Positions 11,682 through 24,570 of a stretch of DNA of 64,000 nucleotides are shown one piece after another. Numbering within the stretch: position 1 is the first letter of the stretch; the number at the start of each line of letters is the position of its first letter. Origin of the DNA: Rosa chinensis (Eukaryota; Streptophyta; Magnoliopsida; Rosales; Rosaceae). The stretch lies in contig NC_037088.1 in NCBI RefSeq assembly GCF_002994745.2, positions 45,562,911 to 45,626,910 on the forward strand, in the 5' to 3' direction. A program made the position numbers and the translations under genes. Below the pieces are notes generated by a model. The model had not been told where the DNA came from. It worked only from the letters and a program-made list of their open reading frames with translations, and searched no databases.

Positions 11682-12231
11682 TAGACCTGTAAATGGACCG
11701 GATTTTGATCCGGACCCGCTCCAAATCCGTGGCTATTGGACGGGTTTGGATCGAAAATTTTGATCTGTTGATCCGTTAATGATCCGGCCCGTTTTCATAA
11801 TAATAAAATATTATTTTTTATTAATATATTATTATTTTTTTAAAATATAAAATATGCAGAATTTCTAATACAAATTTTTTGCAGAAATCTAAGGGACAGT
11901 CTACCACCCAAGATTTCAAGAAGCATTAAGAATTTTGATAATGTAATTCTACTTTTAATAATACTTTTCATGTTGTTTTAATATTTTATTAATATCTTAT
12001 GAGGTATCATGATATAAATTTAATATTACTATTTAAAATTTTAAAATATTTGAAATTATAAACGGGTCGGATTAGCGGATCGGGTATCCGTTAATTAGGC
12101 TGATACGGATTTGGATCGAGCTATCAATGATCCGCCGGGTTAACGGAGTGGGTTTGGATCGATTTTTTTTTTAAGTAAACGGGTTTGGATTTAGGTCGAT
12201 CCGATCCAAATCCGATCCATTTACAGGTCTA
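11682..12231. mobile_element. hAT-type MITE with perfect 8-bp target duplication
   Basis: The 550-bp element begins TAGACCTGTAAATGGACCGG and its right end, reversed, begins TAGACCTGTAAATGGATCGG. CCGACAAG flanks it exactly on both sides (11674-11681, 12232-12239). Subterminal zones consist of repeated ATCCGGA/GATCC-type words; the centre is AT-rich and non-coding. It is non-autonomous. Confidence 0.92.
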
Positions 12232-12605
12232 CCGACAAGTCATCACATGCAAGAAACTTATTATTTACCACAATAGACTGTAAAACAAAATTTGAAAAGA
12301 AAAAAAAAAAGGAAAAGGAAAAGGCATGTCACCTTTTAGTTTTGATCTATTGGAGATAGGTTCTCTCTTGTAAATTAAAAAAAAAAATATATATAATTGA
12401 GGATGAATTTGAAGTCTAATGAATTTTGCAAATGTAGTTCATTGCTTTAGATTCTCCAACGTAGATTGATAACTAGATGGCAACATATGTATAAAGGATT
12501 TAAAAGAGACGAACAGGTCTTAGTCTGTAATTGTCATGTTCTTCATCAATGGATTCAATATTGTTTCAACTAATCCAAAAGCATCAAAACAAAAACAATG
12601 TTTGC

Positions 12606-13736
12606 AAATTTGTAGGCTGCAAAAAAATTGTTTGATTACTAGTTTTAAAAACTGCTTCGTTAGTTTTTGCTCCAGGTTTTCTGGAGAAGAGAAAAACTTG
12701 CTTGCGCTTCTTGCATTCACGTTGCGTCCGGCGGGGCGTCCTCCAGACGTAGTCGTCGGACGGGTAGTCTTCGTCTGTCAGTCCACAAGTCAAGGTCAAG
12801 GCGGCACGGGGTGGGGGCGAGAGTGGAGTTCTAATTGTTTGAGGACAAGTGCAATGGTTGATTTGCGACACAGAAACATGGATCAGCCTCTGCTGCCGAG
12901 CGTTCCGGCCTCTCCTGCCTGCTTCTACTGCCAGGTCGACATCATTAAAGCCGGGTGTCGACCTGTTCTAGCAGTTACATACTTCTTTGGCAAGGCTACA
13001 AGCCATGGTTACAGACCATGGTTGAATCATCTTGGGAGCCAGCCTCTGTTGCCGAACGGTCAGTGGGATTCAGCGGCGGCGGGATTTGAGTCCGGCCACG
13101 GTTACTGGCCTTCGGTCGAATGCAGATTTCGTCAGCGATGGTGGTAGGTTCCCGACTGCAAGGGGTGGAGGTTGTTGGACATTCTGGGTCGTGGGCCTTG
13201 CCTGTGTTCCTGGGCCTTTGCTTGTGGGTCTGTCTTAGGTTTTATGTTTTTTTTCAATATTAAGTTTAATATGTAGGTGTATTTTATTTACAATAAATCC
13301 TTACCCACTTTTGGTAAGGACATATGGGCTCTGTCCTGGTCTGCATATTCGTTATGCCTTGTCTGCCCTTGCGAGGCGACAGATCATGAATTGGTTGCAA
13401 CCTCCAAGTGATAGGATGAAACGATGTGTTATTGGATTTATCTCCGGTTGTCAGCATATTGGGAAAGCTATTTTATTAGTTCTATGACATTGCTTTAACT
13501 TTCCAATATGCCACCATTATTGTAAAGCAGATAGAGTAGTCGGCATGATACTTTTTGCTATTTGGTGCATGTTTGAATACATGGTAGTTGTAGAGACTTT
13601 TGTTATTATTCAGGAGGTCCTATTGAGATGTATTGTAATATGGGGTCTAGGCACTATGTCCCCCCCTGTGTATTAATCAGTTTCATTAATCGAGACCTGA
13701 GGGCAGCCGCACAGCCCTTATTTAAAAAAAAAAAAA
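12606..13736 (+). mobile_element. 5'-truncated LINE-like retroposon with target duplication, copy B
   Basis: It ends in CAGCCCTTATTTAAAA plus a poly(A) run and shares its last 300 bp with 5650-5995. Left and right flanks both carry ACAAAAACAAT followed by a few T and GC (near 12589-12605 and 13737-13755), a plausible long target duplication. The GC-rich left half (12700-13230) has an open frame of about 200 codons but no domain I recognise, so it may be the tail of the second reading frame or a transduced host sequence. Confidence 0.6.
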
Positions 13737-13755
13737 ACAAAAACAATTTTTTTGC

Positions 13756-14800
13756 TTCAACCAACTACTAATTAAAAAGCCCTATCCACTAGAAAATTAC
13801 ACCAATCATCCTCATCAAAAACGATGATCAATTAAACTAATTATTCAGTCATATGTTTAAACAACAAGTGCTACAATGTAATTATTAAAAAGCTCACCTG
13901 TTTTATTGTTTTTTTAGATCCTAACCAAAGGCAAAGGGTCCATCTCCTTTCACAGTTTCACCTGTCAACTGCTTGCTCCTCAAATGCAAAAAGTGTTGAG
14001 TTTTCTAATCCAAATTAACTTCCTAATCAACAACTGTCCATGACATAATACCTAATTAATTCATAGGAACCACTACTTTTGTAGATCAAACTAAAAAAAA
14101 GCAACACTAAAGGTTCCTTTTAATAGAGGACCAAAATGTCTGGTTGTTTCTTTAACAAAACGTGAATCATACAACTATGTGTTCTAGTCTAGGGTATAAT
14201 CCAAGCATTAGCATTCATCGACAAAGCTAATCATGAATGATATAAAATTGGATAGGCATATGTGGAGTTGAGTCAGCAAAGCTTCATGTAAATCCGGTGG
14301 TGGCTCTTCTTGTCATGGACACCACACAGGGAGGGAGGGAGGGAGGGAGAAGAGAAGAAGATGATCTTATCCATTAACAATAGTAGAGAGCTTTGTTTAC
14401 ATGTGTCAAAGTACAAATTAGTATGTTTACGTACATGTGATTTTGAGTTATTGAACTTTTAAATTTGTGTGTGTTGGGTTGTAATCTCAAGCCTGGCCTA
14501 TAAGGAAACAAGGAAATGTATATTTGTATGAAGAATTGAAGTCATTCTTTTTTCAATTGAGAGGATGATAGGTCTTTTTATTATTATTTTTTTAATATTC
14601 AACTGAAAATCTACCGCTAAATCATCTTTGAACTTAGAATATATTTCTCTACTTTAGAGAAAAATTGCTAAAGAGGTTAAAACTAATGAATCTATATCAT
14701 AATTGGGAATGTTTATTATATACGATAACTGGAAAAATGCCTAGCCTATAAGGAAACAATGGAAATATATATTTGTTTGAAGAATTGAAGTCATTCTTTT
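13756..14800. other. No gene recognised
   Basis: AT-rich DNA. The only notable local feature is a run of GGGA units at 14331-14352, which could form a G-quadruplex. Nothing else is supported. Confidence 0.45.
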
Positions 14801-14806
14801 TTCTTT

Positions 14807-15420
14807 TCTTTTTTGAAAGGGGCTAGCGGCCCTCAAGTCTTGATTAATGAAGCTGCAGAATATAAAAAGGGGGGGGGGGGGGGGGGGGTGGACATAAAGC
14901 CTGAACCTCAAATTACAATAAGCATAAAGAGAGTATATATCCTGAAATAATACCGGGATTATCCTCAAAATCTATATATTCTAACAAGCACCAATAAGCA
15001 AAGAGTGCACGAAAGACTACTCTATTTGCTTTGACATATAAGGGGGGGGGGGGGGGACATAAAGCCTGAACCTCATATTACAATAAGTATAAAGAGAGTA
15101 TCCTGAAATAATACCAGGATTCTCCTCAAAATCTATGTATTCTAACAAGCACCAATAAGCAAAGAGTGCACGAAATGCTACTCTATTTGCTTTGACATAG
15201 CAGTGATATACCGGACAGATAACTCTATAACGAAGAAGCATCATTACAAATAACACAGCTTTCCCACTATGTTGCCGCACAGAAATAAATCCGGCGACAC
15301 TAAATTTCATCCTGCCGCTAAGGGCTTGCGTTCATTTGATCAAGCAAATATTTTGCCGCCTCGCTAGGCCAGACAAGGCACACTAAGTGTGCATACCGTG
15401 ACAAAGCATGATACATTAAG
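14807..15420 (-). mobile_element. LINE-type 3' end, copy C, with internal duplication and poly-G tracts
   Basis: Read in reverse this matches the LINE tails at 5650-5995 and 13350-13735 (for example GCCTTGTCTGGCCTAGCGAGGC, TTGTAATATGAGGT, a CCCC run and TTCATTAATCAAGACTTGAGGGC), ending near 14807 in an A-rich tail. About 170 bp are duplicated (14889-15041 and 15057-15207). Each copy is preceded on the plus strand by an uninterrupted G tract, near 14869-14887 and 15043-15057. These grew from the C run present in the other family members. Confidence 0.65.
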
Positions 15421-16986
15421 GCTGCTAAACTCTTGCCTCTTATCAATAAGCTTGATAAACATACGGCACAGCACATGTCTATGAGTGCTTTACATGATCT
15501 ACTATTATTAAGGTCTACTTTGTCTTCTATGGATATCTAGGTATATGTAAACAAACGTGTCAACACAAATTACTCTTTCAACTTATCTGACCTCACTTCA
15601 TTTTGAAAGTGCATGATAACATATATAGATACATTGCCAGTAAACGCATATAGATGCTACACCCATATATAGACGAAGTCTCTTGTCTCAAAAGCATGTA
15701 TAAACTCCATGGTATATATGCTTCCGTCATCCATTAATACTAAGCATTAGCACACTTTTTGACTAATACTTGGTCATGCGGCAATACCTTCTGAATTCTA
15801 GTGTTTTAGAAATATGCATACCTACACCTTAGCTCAATTGGACCACCTAGCTACGTTAGCTAATCACATGTACATATATTGCTCGCTGCACATTTTCATG
15901 TACATATTTGATAAGTGATCAGCTGATTTGCCTTTGTCATTATCAAAATTGACATTTACTAGTGTCATGCCTTTACTTTTCAGTAAGCCTTAAGCCTGTT
16001 TCACAAATAACTTAGGCCAATCAATATTGTTAATGGCTACTATGCCAATCAAAATATATTAATTTGCCATTAATATAAATTACATTGCACCCCTTCAATT
16101 CACTACCATTGCTATCTACTAAATATATTTTTCATGCTATTTGATAAGTGGCACCAAAGTAAGCGTCCTGCCTCGTGAGTTCTGCTATTTGTAGGTATTG
16201 GGGCATATTGCTCGGTTGCTTACTCAGAATGTCCAAACATATAAACAGCACCGGGAGTAAGACAAGGTAATTTAACTTAAGCATGGTATGGTATATATAT
16301 GACATACACAATAACATGGCGTCAGTGTGCATGACATATGGGACGCAGAAGCTCAAGTAGGACTTAGTTAATAACTTGATATATATGCATACTTGGTTTG
16401 GACAGCCAGTTTCAATAGATGGGTATGCGTCGAAGAGCAAGTAGAGATGACACATGCGACCAATGACAAGGTACCAGAATGCACTAAAGTATGAATCTAC
16501 GTGGTTTTGTGCAGTATCCATATATGCGGTCATTCATATGATAATCAATACCACAGATGAGTGAGAAGCATGAAAGAACTTATCTAGGCTTGGTGATTCC
16601 TCGATACCATGGTCTAGTTTGGGAGAATAAGCTTCAGAGAATTGAATGAGTGTTAATGCTCGTGATTCAGCAGTAGTCAAATTCCGTTTAACGTTGGTCT
16701 TTGTTCGGACCGCTAAATGAGATGAATATGGTGCTAGCACCACTTGTTAAGTAAGAGACACAGACCGTCAGAGGGGAAGACTGTGGTTGGCGGCCTTCTC
16801 AGCTCCAATGCCTAAGTCAGTTTATGTATATGTATTGACAAAGTAACGTTAGATAAGATAATTAATGTGTATTTAATGAGGAGAGAGATGGACCTTTTAT
16901 AGATGGGGAGGAACCTAATCTCTTCCTTGCTTTCGATGTGGGACAAATATGCATTAGGTCTTGGCTTGTGATGCCTTAGCGAGGTG
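15421..16986. other. No gene recognised
   Basis: Mostly AT-rich. A minus-strand frame of 133 codons at 16132-16533 is open but has no recognisable domain and no codon or splice context to support it. Bases 16850-16986 (TTTTATAG... and GATGTGGGACAA) resemble the promoter part of the 470-490 bp LTR family seen at 24571 and 47780, so this may be the truncated edge of a related LTR. Confidence 0.35.
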
Positions 16987-16990
16987 GTTT

Positions 16991-19900
16991 TGCGAGCCCC
17001 CGAAAATTTTGTTTAATTTTTGAAGGTAAATTTTTCGCCAATAAGATTTTTTTTCACAAGGTCACTCAAGTGAAGGAGTTGAGTTCGAAGATTTCTTTGG
17101 TGACGAGATTCTTAAATTTGGGCCAATGTTCTTTTATTTGGGCCTAAATTGTTACTAGAATTTATCGAGACAAATTGTCGAAGTAAATTGGAATAGGATA
17201 CGAATTGGTTGTAGCGAATTTGAATATTGAGTCTGTTAGAGAAATCGTTGGTGAAAAACGAATCAAGGTTACGAGCCCGAAAACCCGAAAGCGATCAGCA
17301 GGGAGTATTACGTAATTTGACGTGAGGGCAAATTCGACATTTCTCACGCGCTAGTATAAATAGGAATAGAAAACCCTAAAATCTCATTCTCTCCCTTTCT
17401 CCTCTCCCAGCCGCGTCCTCTTCTCTCTCTCTCTCCCTGACACTCCCCCTTCTTCTCTCTGCAACCACCGGAGACTCCAGCTTCGGCCACCATCTCACCA
17501 CACCGCTACCCCCAATCGATCCAGCATCCAAATCCGACCCAAGCCCAAGCCTCACCATCGACATGCATAGACTCCGGCCTCCACCTGTGATCCTCCGAAC
17601 CACGACGCCACTGTCGCTACCTCTTTTCGAATCCTGGCTACCGCCTCACCACACCACCATCACCGCTCAGCTCAGTGGACTACGGAGATCAAAACCCAAA
17701 AGCAACTTCCCCAACCGACGCCGGAAGACCACCGTAAGCGCCATCGCCGGAGACTAGGATCTGCGGTTCTTTGTTCTTCAATTTCAGGTCTGAATCGAGC
17801 TATAACACTCACATGGATACAATCCTCGCTTCACAACCTCCCAAGCCCCTAAATTCTGGACCTCCGACTCCGACTAGAGCTACCGCTGGTACGTGGACCA
17901 CCATAGCTCCGTCGCTCACAGTCACCGGAAACGTTAGGTCTTCTCGATTAGGTAATTTCCTGATTTCTCTTAGCTGGAGCTTCTGGTTTGAGTAGAGTGA
18001 GCCCTACTAACTTGTTGTTTAATTTGGAGTATGAGGTTTGTGAAGTTTTGCGTATTTGGAGTTTTGGAGAAGAGGAACTATTGGGCCAGTTCATTGAGAA
18101 TGGATGGAGGTAAGGACCACGAACTCTGTCTTGCATATGAATTTGGTTAAGGTTGGATTATTAAACTCGTCCTGCTTGCTAGGAATTCGAGTGATTGTTG
18201 GTCAAGGAGCAGTCGAGCCAGAGCAGCAAAGATTGGATTCGCCTTTGTTTGAAAAGGGAAGAAATGGTAAGGATTAGGCTCAGTTTCTGTTTTGGATACA
18301 AACGTTGGTGTTGGGTTGATTGTTGAGTTTGTACTGTCTGCTAGGGATTCGAAAGATTGGTGAGGATGGAGCACGACTGTAACGCCCCAATCTGCACCTC
18401 GCCAGCTTGAGCACGTCACAGTGCCGTGAGACTCTAAAACATAAACCGAATGCTCGATTTACATTCTAGAGAATCGCAAGGCATTTTTGTTGATAAACTT
18501 TTCGGTAAATCGCACAGCGGAGACTTTAAAATACTTTTGAGGTGAAATCTTCTTGAAATTACAAAATTCACTTTGTTCGTCTAGAACTTGTCATTTTTGA
18601 CTGGTCGAGGATTAATAGACTTAACCACACAATGAACACTCAACAACAAGTTTCAAAATGGCGTGGATCAAGAAATAAAGATCAAGAGTACATCAGAAAC
18701 TCGTTTACCGTCCGGAAAGGTTATCAAATTCCACGCACCCAGCTTCGTCCGCTACAATCCCGTTACCAGTGCACAGTACCTGCACATACACTGTTGTAGG
18801 GGTGAGCTTTCGTCCTCGCTGCTCTATGGGACCTACTCCGGCTAAGTTTGAAAATCAACTAAAACTTTGTAATAATTTGGATTTGGGCCCAGTGTGAAAA
18901 CAAAGCGAATATAGAGGTAAGAACGACAAACTTAAAATATCATTCATCTTAAAACTCGATGCATGATTAGAAAACTACGTGCGATTTACCTGATGGCCTG
19001 GTTCCATAGAACCAACATCTGACCTTACCAGTCACAGAGCGCCAAACTTTAACACACTAGCTACACACACGGAACCGGGTCGTCATTGCGATTGCGCACC
19101 GTCTGACCGGTGTAGCTAACCCTCCGGAGGTTTAGGGGTGGCTAATCCCCAAGGAAGTCATCGACCACCTTTCCGCTCTCACACACCGCCATCAACAATC
19201 TTATACGCACGTTAACTTAAAAACATTTCAAATTTGAACTACAGTATACTTTCATCATGCATCAAATATAATCAAACATGGAAAACCATTAGCCAATAGA
19301 GAGTCCCGAGTCCCCTACCTGGATTTTGAAGCTTTACCATTTCACGTTGTTCTGAGATCACGAACTTTCCGTTCCTCTGGTAGCTGGAGTCCTAAGTTCT
19401 GACATTTTGATAGTTAATATATTTTGAACAATTATTTAAATCTTGACGATTAATAAATCGTCCGACCAACTTTTCCTAGTTTGACTAGGAGTTGACAAGT
19501 TTGACCAACCGTAATAGGTTCGATAATTAACCCAAATTACCGAACATTTTACGTGAAATTACGATATCGACCAATTACGACTATGTCGAAGTAAATCAAG
19601 CAACGACTTAATTTCAAACATATTAGGTGTACCTGAAATTTGCTAAGGCCACCCAATACTTTCGAATTTTCATACAAGGTGAGCCCAAAACTACTAAGGG
19701 CACCCAACCCTAACTTTTCTCCTTAACTGAAATATAATTTCTTCCGATTCACATCAACGCAACCACTAACATAACAAATTGCCTTAGCAACCTTAACTAA
19801 ATATCAAACTGATAAAACCAACTCCCTTACAAACAGTAAGTACCAACCAGAAACGAACCCATACCAATTCAATCCACCATTCTCAACACAACTTCACAGT

Positions 19901-20539
19901 AAACTTGTAAACACAGGCATTCAACTTCAGAAGCAAACTATACAAACAAGTTCCCAGAACTGTCAATGGATTCTAACTAACCTTGCCATCAAACTCGATC
20001 ACAAACAAAATCCCAAATTGCAGGTCGGCTCTCTGTCGAAGAACACAGCAAACCGGAGTCAGCCTAGTCGATTCTGAGTTGATCAACTCAACCCAAGACT
20101 GCAGATTTATCTCGACCAAGACCCAAGTGGTGGTTAGGACGCAGAAGTTAAACCGAGGAAGCCAAAACAACCACCGGCAACGTCAATTTCGACGGCGTCC
20201 GAAGCATACCCAGAAACACAATCCATTAATCTCAATCGAATTGAAAAACTAATTAGACTAACGTGCAGAGCGTGATGAGAGTGAGTTTCATACCACAAGC
20301 GGCTCTGTCGGTGGCCCGAGTCGCTGGAGTTTGCAGAAATCGCCGGAGGAGACCCAAGGCTTTCAGTCGTCGAATCCCCGCTTCTAGTCGCTGCATGTAA
20401 GATCTGGAACCACAGGGACGTAGACGACGCGGAGGCGAAGGGAATGGTGGGTGTTCGCCGTCGTGGGGTGGCCGGATGGTGGCGCGACAGCCGGGTTTCT
20501 TCTCGGGTCGCGGAGGTGTCTGGGTCGGAGAACTCTAGT

Positions 20540-20570
<31 letters not shown>

Positions 20571-23001
20571 TTTTCTGATTCAATCTCTGTCCTTGATCTA
20601 ATCAAGGGCCCTATATACCTCAACCAAAATAGAAATCAAGGGCCAGGATGAAGCGGTGATAGATCAACGGCCAGGATTGCACCGCTGAAAATCTTATTTC
20701 TTTAATTTATTTTCTAAAATTCCACAACTTCGGAAAATAGCTATAAATGGCTCGGGTATCCGGAAAATTCCCCGAAAATTTCCACGAACTCGTTGTGACA
20801 TGTACTTTATTATCCAACTCCTAAATTGAGGATTTCACTTTATGAAAATTTCTGAAAATTTCCTCGAGCATCTTAACCTTTATCGAGATCGTTGAATAGT
20901 TTCGCGTACGATCTCCGTTAAGCTCGATACATTTTTCCGGGGCTCACAACGACTATGTTGGATCGAGTTACAGTTTGGGAAAGAAGAATGGTAGGGCCCG
21001 ATTATTCTGAATTGTGAAATTGATGGTGATGGTGTTCTGTTTCTGATCGTTGTAAATGGGTTTGTTGGAGTTGTTTTAGAAAGTGAAGTTGTTAAAATCA
21101 ACAGAAAGTAGTTTGTTGCCTCATGAATGGAAAAGAGTAAAATGGTGATATGGGGGTTTAAACGTTTGGTATGTCATCTGTGCTGATGTTGTGATTTCTA
21201 GTGATGCTTGTGATCTTTTTGCGTTTAATTAAGGAGATGAAATTGTTTTAATTGTGGATTTGTCGTAAATACAAGGTAGACAAAGAATGGTTAAATTGGT
21301 GACCTTTATGCGGTTAAGTGAAATTAGGACATTCAATTTCGATAAATGAAGTAAATTACAATTGAAGTACTTTAAAAGCTACCTTATCCCAAAAATCGTA
21401 ATCCATCGGGAATGGTGGTTGTGTTTTGTTTTCTTAAAGTAGAAATGCTAAACAAATGAAGGTGAATGTGTCAAGTATGGTCACCATATCCCAAATGATT
21501 TATATGCTATATCATTTGGATTATTTGGGAATGGTGGTTGCTATTTAATTGCTTAAGGTTTAAAAGATAAAATAAAATGAGGTCAAACCGGTTGACTGAA
21601 ACTTTAACATGGAAACAAGTGTGATCACCATATCCCGAATGAGCTTACTACGTTAAGTGAATTGTTTGGGAATGGTTACCATTAAATATCGATTCTGAAT
21701 AAATTGGTGACTCATAAAGAAATTGAGCAAATGAGTTATGAATTGGTTACTTATTGGTTTAATTTTATTATAAAGGACTCGAGCGTGTGCACATGAAATT
21801 GGAAGAAGTATCGAAAGTCGGAAACGAAGCTAAGTTTGAGTGAGCACTCCATATCCAGGTAGGGTGAGCTGTCCCTTCCTTGTTAGAGGCTTTTTGATAT
21901 ATGTGGAATGCTATTCTAAGATAGTATGTTGCTTGCAAGAACGTTTTTGGTTGTTTAATAGTCGATGCCTTGTGATACATGTGTTTTCAGAACTGATAAT
22001 TGCCAATTGCGAAAACCGAGGCTAGACTTGCATGTTGAGATACTGTACCCTTGTATGTTTATACTTGTGACCTGAAAGTGAATGAGACCTAGACGCGTAG
22101 ATTCCTAGGGATTCCACGGTGTCGATAATCGTGAACCTCCGGAGGGGGCTGTGCTCCTATGTTTGTCGAGGAAAGGTAAGTACAGACAGTGAACCAGTCA
22201 TAGGAGACTTAGGGCCAGGAAATGGACACTTTCGCTACTTGTAGTCACGGGGACTACAGAGTAGTTGGCTGGTTCTCGAAGGATGACGGACCAGGTCGGT
22301 CACCGATTCGTTTTATTTTAGCCGGCAAGTAAGTATCTCAGAGCTCCAAATTGTGTGAAGCATACTGCATATGCTTTATAAAAGAAATAAATGTTTGTGA
22401 TTGCCTATTTTTAAAGTATTTTCGATAAACGTGCACAATATTACGTGGTACATATTTTCGATTATTATTATTATCTTTCAAACCTAGCATGGTTGGGTCG
22501 GCCCCTACTGGGCATGCGAGGACGAAAGCTCACCCCTACAACAGTGTGCAGGTTTCGAGTACGTGGTCGGGAAGCGTACATGGGAGGCACATGGTCCGCT
22601 TGGCGCATTTCTCTTTGACTCTGTTAAAAGAAGGTTTTGGCCCCTTGTTTGGTTACATTTATTTATTTATTTCTTACTCGTTTACCAAAAACTCCTGGAG
22701 ACCCGTAACCCTGGGGCGCGTCTCCCATGCTTGTAATTACTTAGTGATTGTTTTATTTTCCAGATTGGTCTCCGATCTCAAGCCCAAAACTCTTAGCCCA
22801 TTTCAAATTCCGCTTTTGAAAATGTGTTGTTTGGTTGCTAGAACGACTTGTCTAAGAAAGTGTTTTGTGAACCAACAGTTTGAACCCAAAAAAGCCTTGC
22901 GATTTCGGGTTGATGAGTTATCAGGATGTCATTTGTGACATGTCGGTTTCTCATTGGCTTGGGGTCGCGGCGCTGTGGGACCCCCCTCTTGGGTCACCAC
23001 A
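16991..23001 (+). mobile_element. Very long solo LTR (outer), interrupted by a second one
   Basis: The outer sequence starts TGCGAGCCCCCGAAAATT and ends GGGTCACCACA. Without the 2.57 kb insert it is about 3.4 kb. Flanks are GGTTT and GTTTT, a near-match for a 5-bp target duplication. A plant TATA box (TATAAATA, 17355-17362) is followed 30-50 bp later by a CT-rich leader and a GC-rich transcribed-looking zone (17390-17760), so the sequence is in plus orientation. No gag or pol is present. It matches the inserted element over its length when that is reversed, which identifies both as LTRs of one family. The parent lineage is unknown; such long LTRs are seen in some gypsy-type and large non-coding retroelements. 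Confidence 0.6.
18378..20948 (-). mobile_element. Very long solo LTR (inner, opposite orientation)
   Basis: The insert is 2571 bp, begins TGTAACGCCCC and ends GGGGCTCACA, so it has TG...CA ends, and is flanked by a perfect 5-bp target duplication ACGAC (18373-18377, 20949-20953). On the minus strand it starts TGTGAGCCCCGG, like the outer LTR, then has a TATA-like TATATAG (around 20611-20617) and a (GA)n leader (TC run at 20539-20568). It has no internal coding region, so it is a solo LTR left by recombination between two LTRs. Short minus-strand frames in 20134-20583 are low-complexity and not supported. Confidence 0.75.
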
Positions 23002-24215
23002 GTTTTTGACACGGCGCGTGGGGGCGCATCAGCGGTGATCTCGGTCTGAGCCTAAGCTCAGGTGATAGCCCACTTGGTGGTGTTCCCGAAGGCATCACTC
23101 ATGGCGGTGCTAGCGCTACTGGCGACATCATGGGCATAGCCCATGATAGCTAATTGTGTTTAGGCAAATGCCTATATAAGTACAATGGGTGTTTGCGAAA
23201 GAGCAAATATGGTGCCCAGAGAAGATAGATTGAACATGGGTGCCCTGAGTAGATGATGATCTTGGCTTGGTGTTCAGCAAAGGGAGAGAGATGGTCAAAG
23301 GCTTGGTTTGAAATTGATCGAAAAATTGAAGACGATTATTTAATAACGCCTAAACTGCTCATTCAATTCAATCATGACCTACAACCAATGCGTGAATGCC
23401 GAAGATGGAGGGTGTGCAGAGAAGATTTTGGTGTGCGGTGCGTTAAGACTGTGTGCAGTGTCAAGATTGTGCTGTTGCTTCAGGACTATTACGGTGCTTG
23501 ACGCTGGTGGTTGGCGGAGCTCGCGCTGGTGTCTGGCACCCGTGCCTAGCAGCGCCCGTTGCTGGTGCTGGCGGCACTTGCTGCTGGCGCTAGCGGCGGT
23601 TGGAGGTGATCGTTGATGTTTGACGCTGGCGCTGATGGTGTGGTTGTGTGGTAAGTGAGGTGATCGAGAGCGAGCGAGGATATTGGTGTTAGCGTTCAGC
23701 ACTTGATGCTCTCTAGCCTCAGTAGCTCTGGCTGCTAGCCTCTACGTTGGCCTCCGCTACGCCAACTGGCAGTCGCTGGTCTGGCGGTGACGGGGTGAAG
23801 CCGGTCTCTCTATTTTTTTTAATTATTATTATTATTATTTTTTATAAAAGCTAATTGAATCTACTAGCGTTGTTGACGCCTGGTGGTGAAGGTCTGTCGT
23901 CCGCTAGGATTGACGTAGCGATGCTGAGGATTGGGGCTAATGAGCTGCTGCCTGGTGCTAGTGATCGCTGGCGCTTGTTGATAAAGTTGGGCCTTGCTTG
24001 GCGGAGCCAACTGGGGAAGGCTGGGTGTCCAGAGAGAGCTTAGCGGAGTAACGAGCCAGGGAGATAACTTGTAGCAAGGGCTCTTTGGCGAAGCAGCAGC
24101 CTAACACTGGAGGTGCATCATGGTGACAACTTTCGTCAACCAAGAGTCACGAGGTAATAAGAAGATTGGATGCTAGAGCCTATTTTTGGGTGTCCAGAGT
24201 AAATTGGCACCTTAA

Positions 24216-24248
<33 letters not shown>

Positions 24249-24570
24249 TTTTTTTTTTGTGATTGCTGCTACCGCTTGGCATTAACCGAGCCAACTTCTC
24301 ATGAAGATATTTGAACTTTGAGCTGGCGGAGCAAGTTTCTCGTGTAGAGAAGCCATTTTTCTTATTACCGCCAAGGATGAGGCAATGTTGATCAAACTTG
24401 GGCATAAGTTGCCGCCAAGAAAATTGAGTTAATGCTTGCACTGGGAAGTGAGCAACAAATTTAGATAACTCAAAGAAGAAGAGAAAAAAAATTCTTTGAG
24501 CTTTGTTAAGCTGACTTAACGCATGGTAAGTAACGAAGCCATTGTATCGGCTTCTCACAGACAGCGCCAA
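23002..24570 (-). mobile_element. Degenerate retroelement debris; internal edge of a minus-strand LTR element
   Basis: No intact gene. Next to the LTR at 24571, the minus strand begins TTGGCGCTGTCTG, which fits a primer-binding site directly after an LTR, so at least the last few hundred bases are the 5' internal region of that element. Farther left are GC-rich simple repeats of GCTGG and an (ATT)n run at 24218-24248. I could not find the element's other LTR; it is probably truncated. Confidence 0.4.

Noticed and set aside
16132..16533. A 133-residue minus-strand protein
   Set aside because: No recognisable domain, odd composition rich in Tyr, Leu and Cys, no splice or promoter context; likely chance.
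20134..20623. Minus-strand Arg/Glu-rich protein of about 150 residues
   Set aside because: The (GA)n leader and GC-rich zone of a solo LTR explain it; no domain, and no match in the related LTR at 17400-17760 in the same frame.
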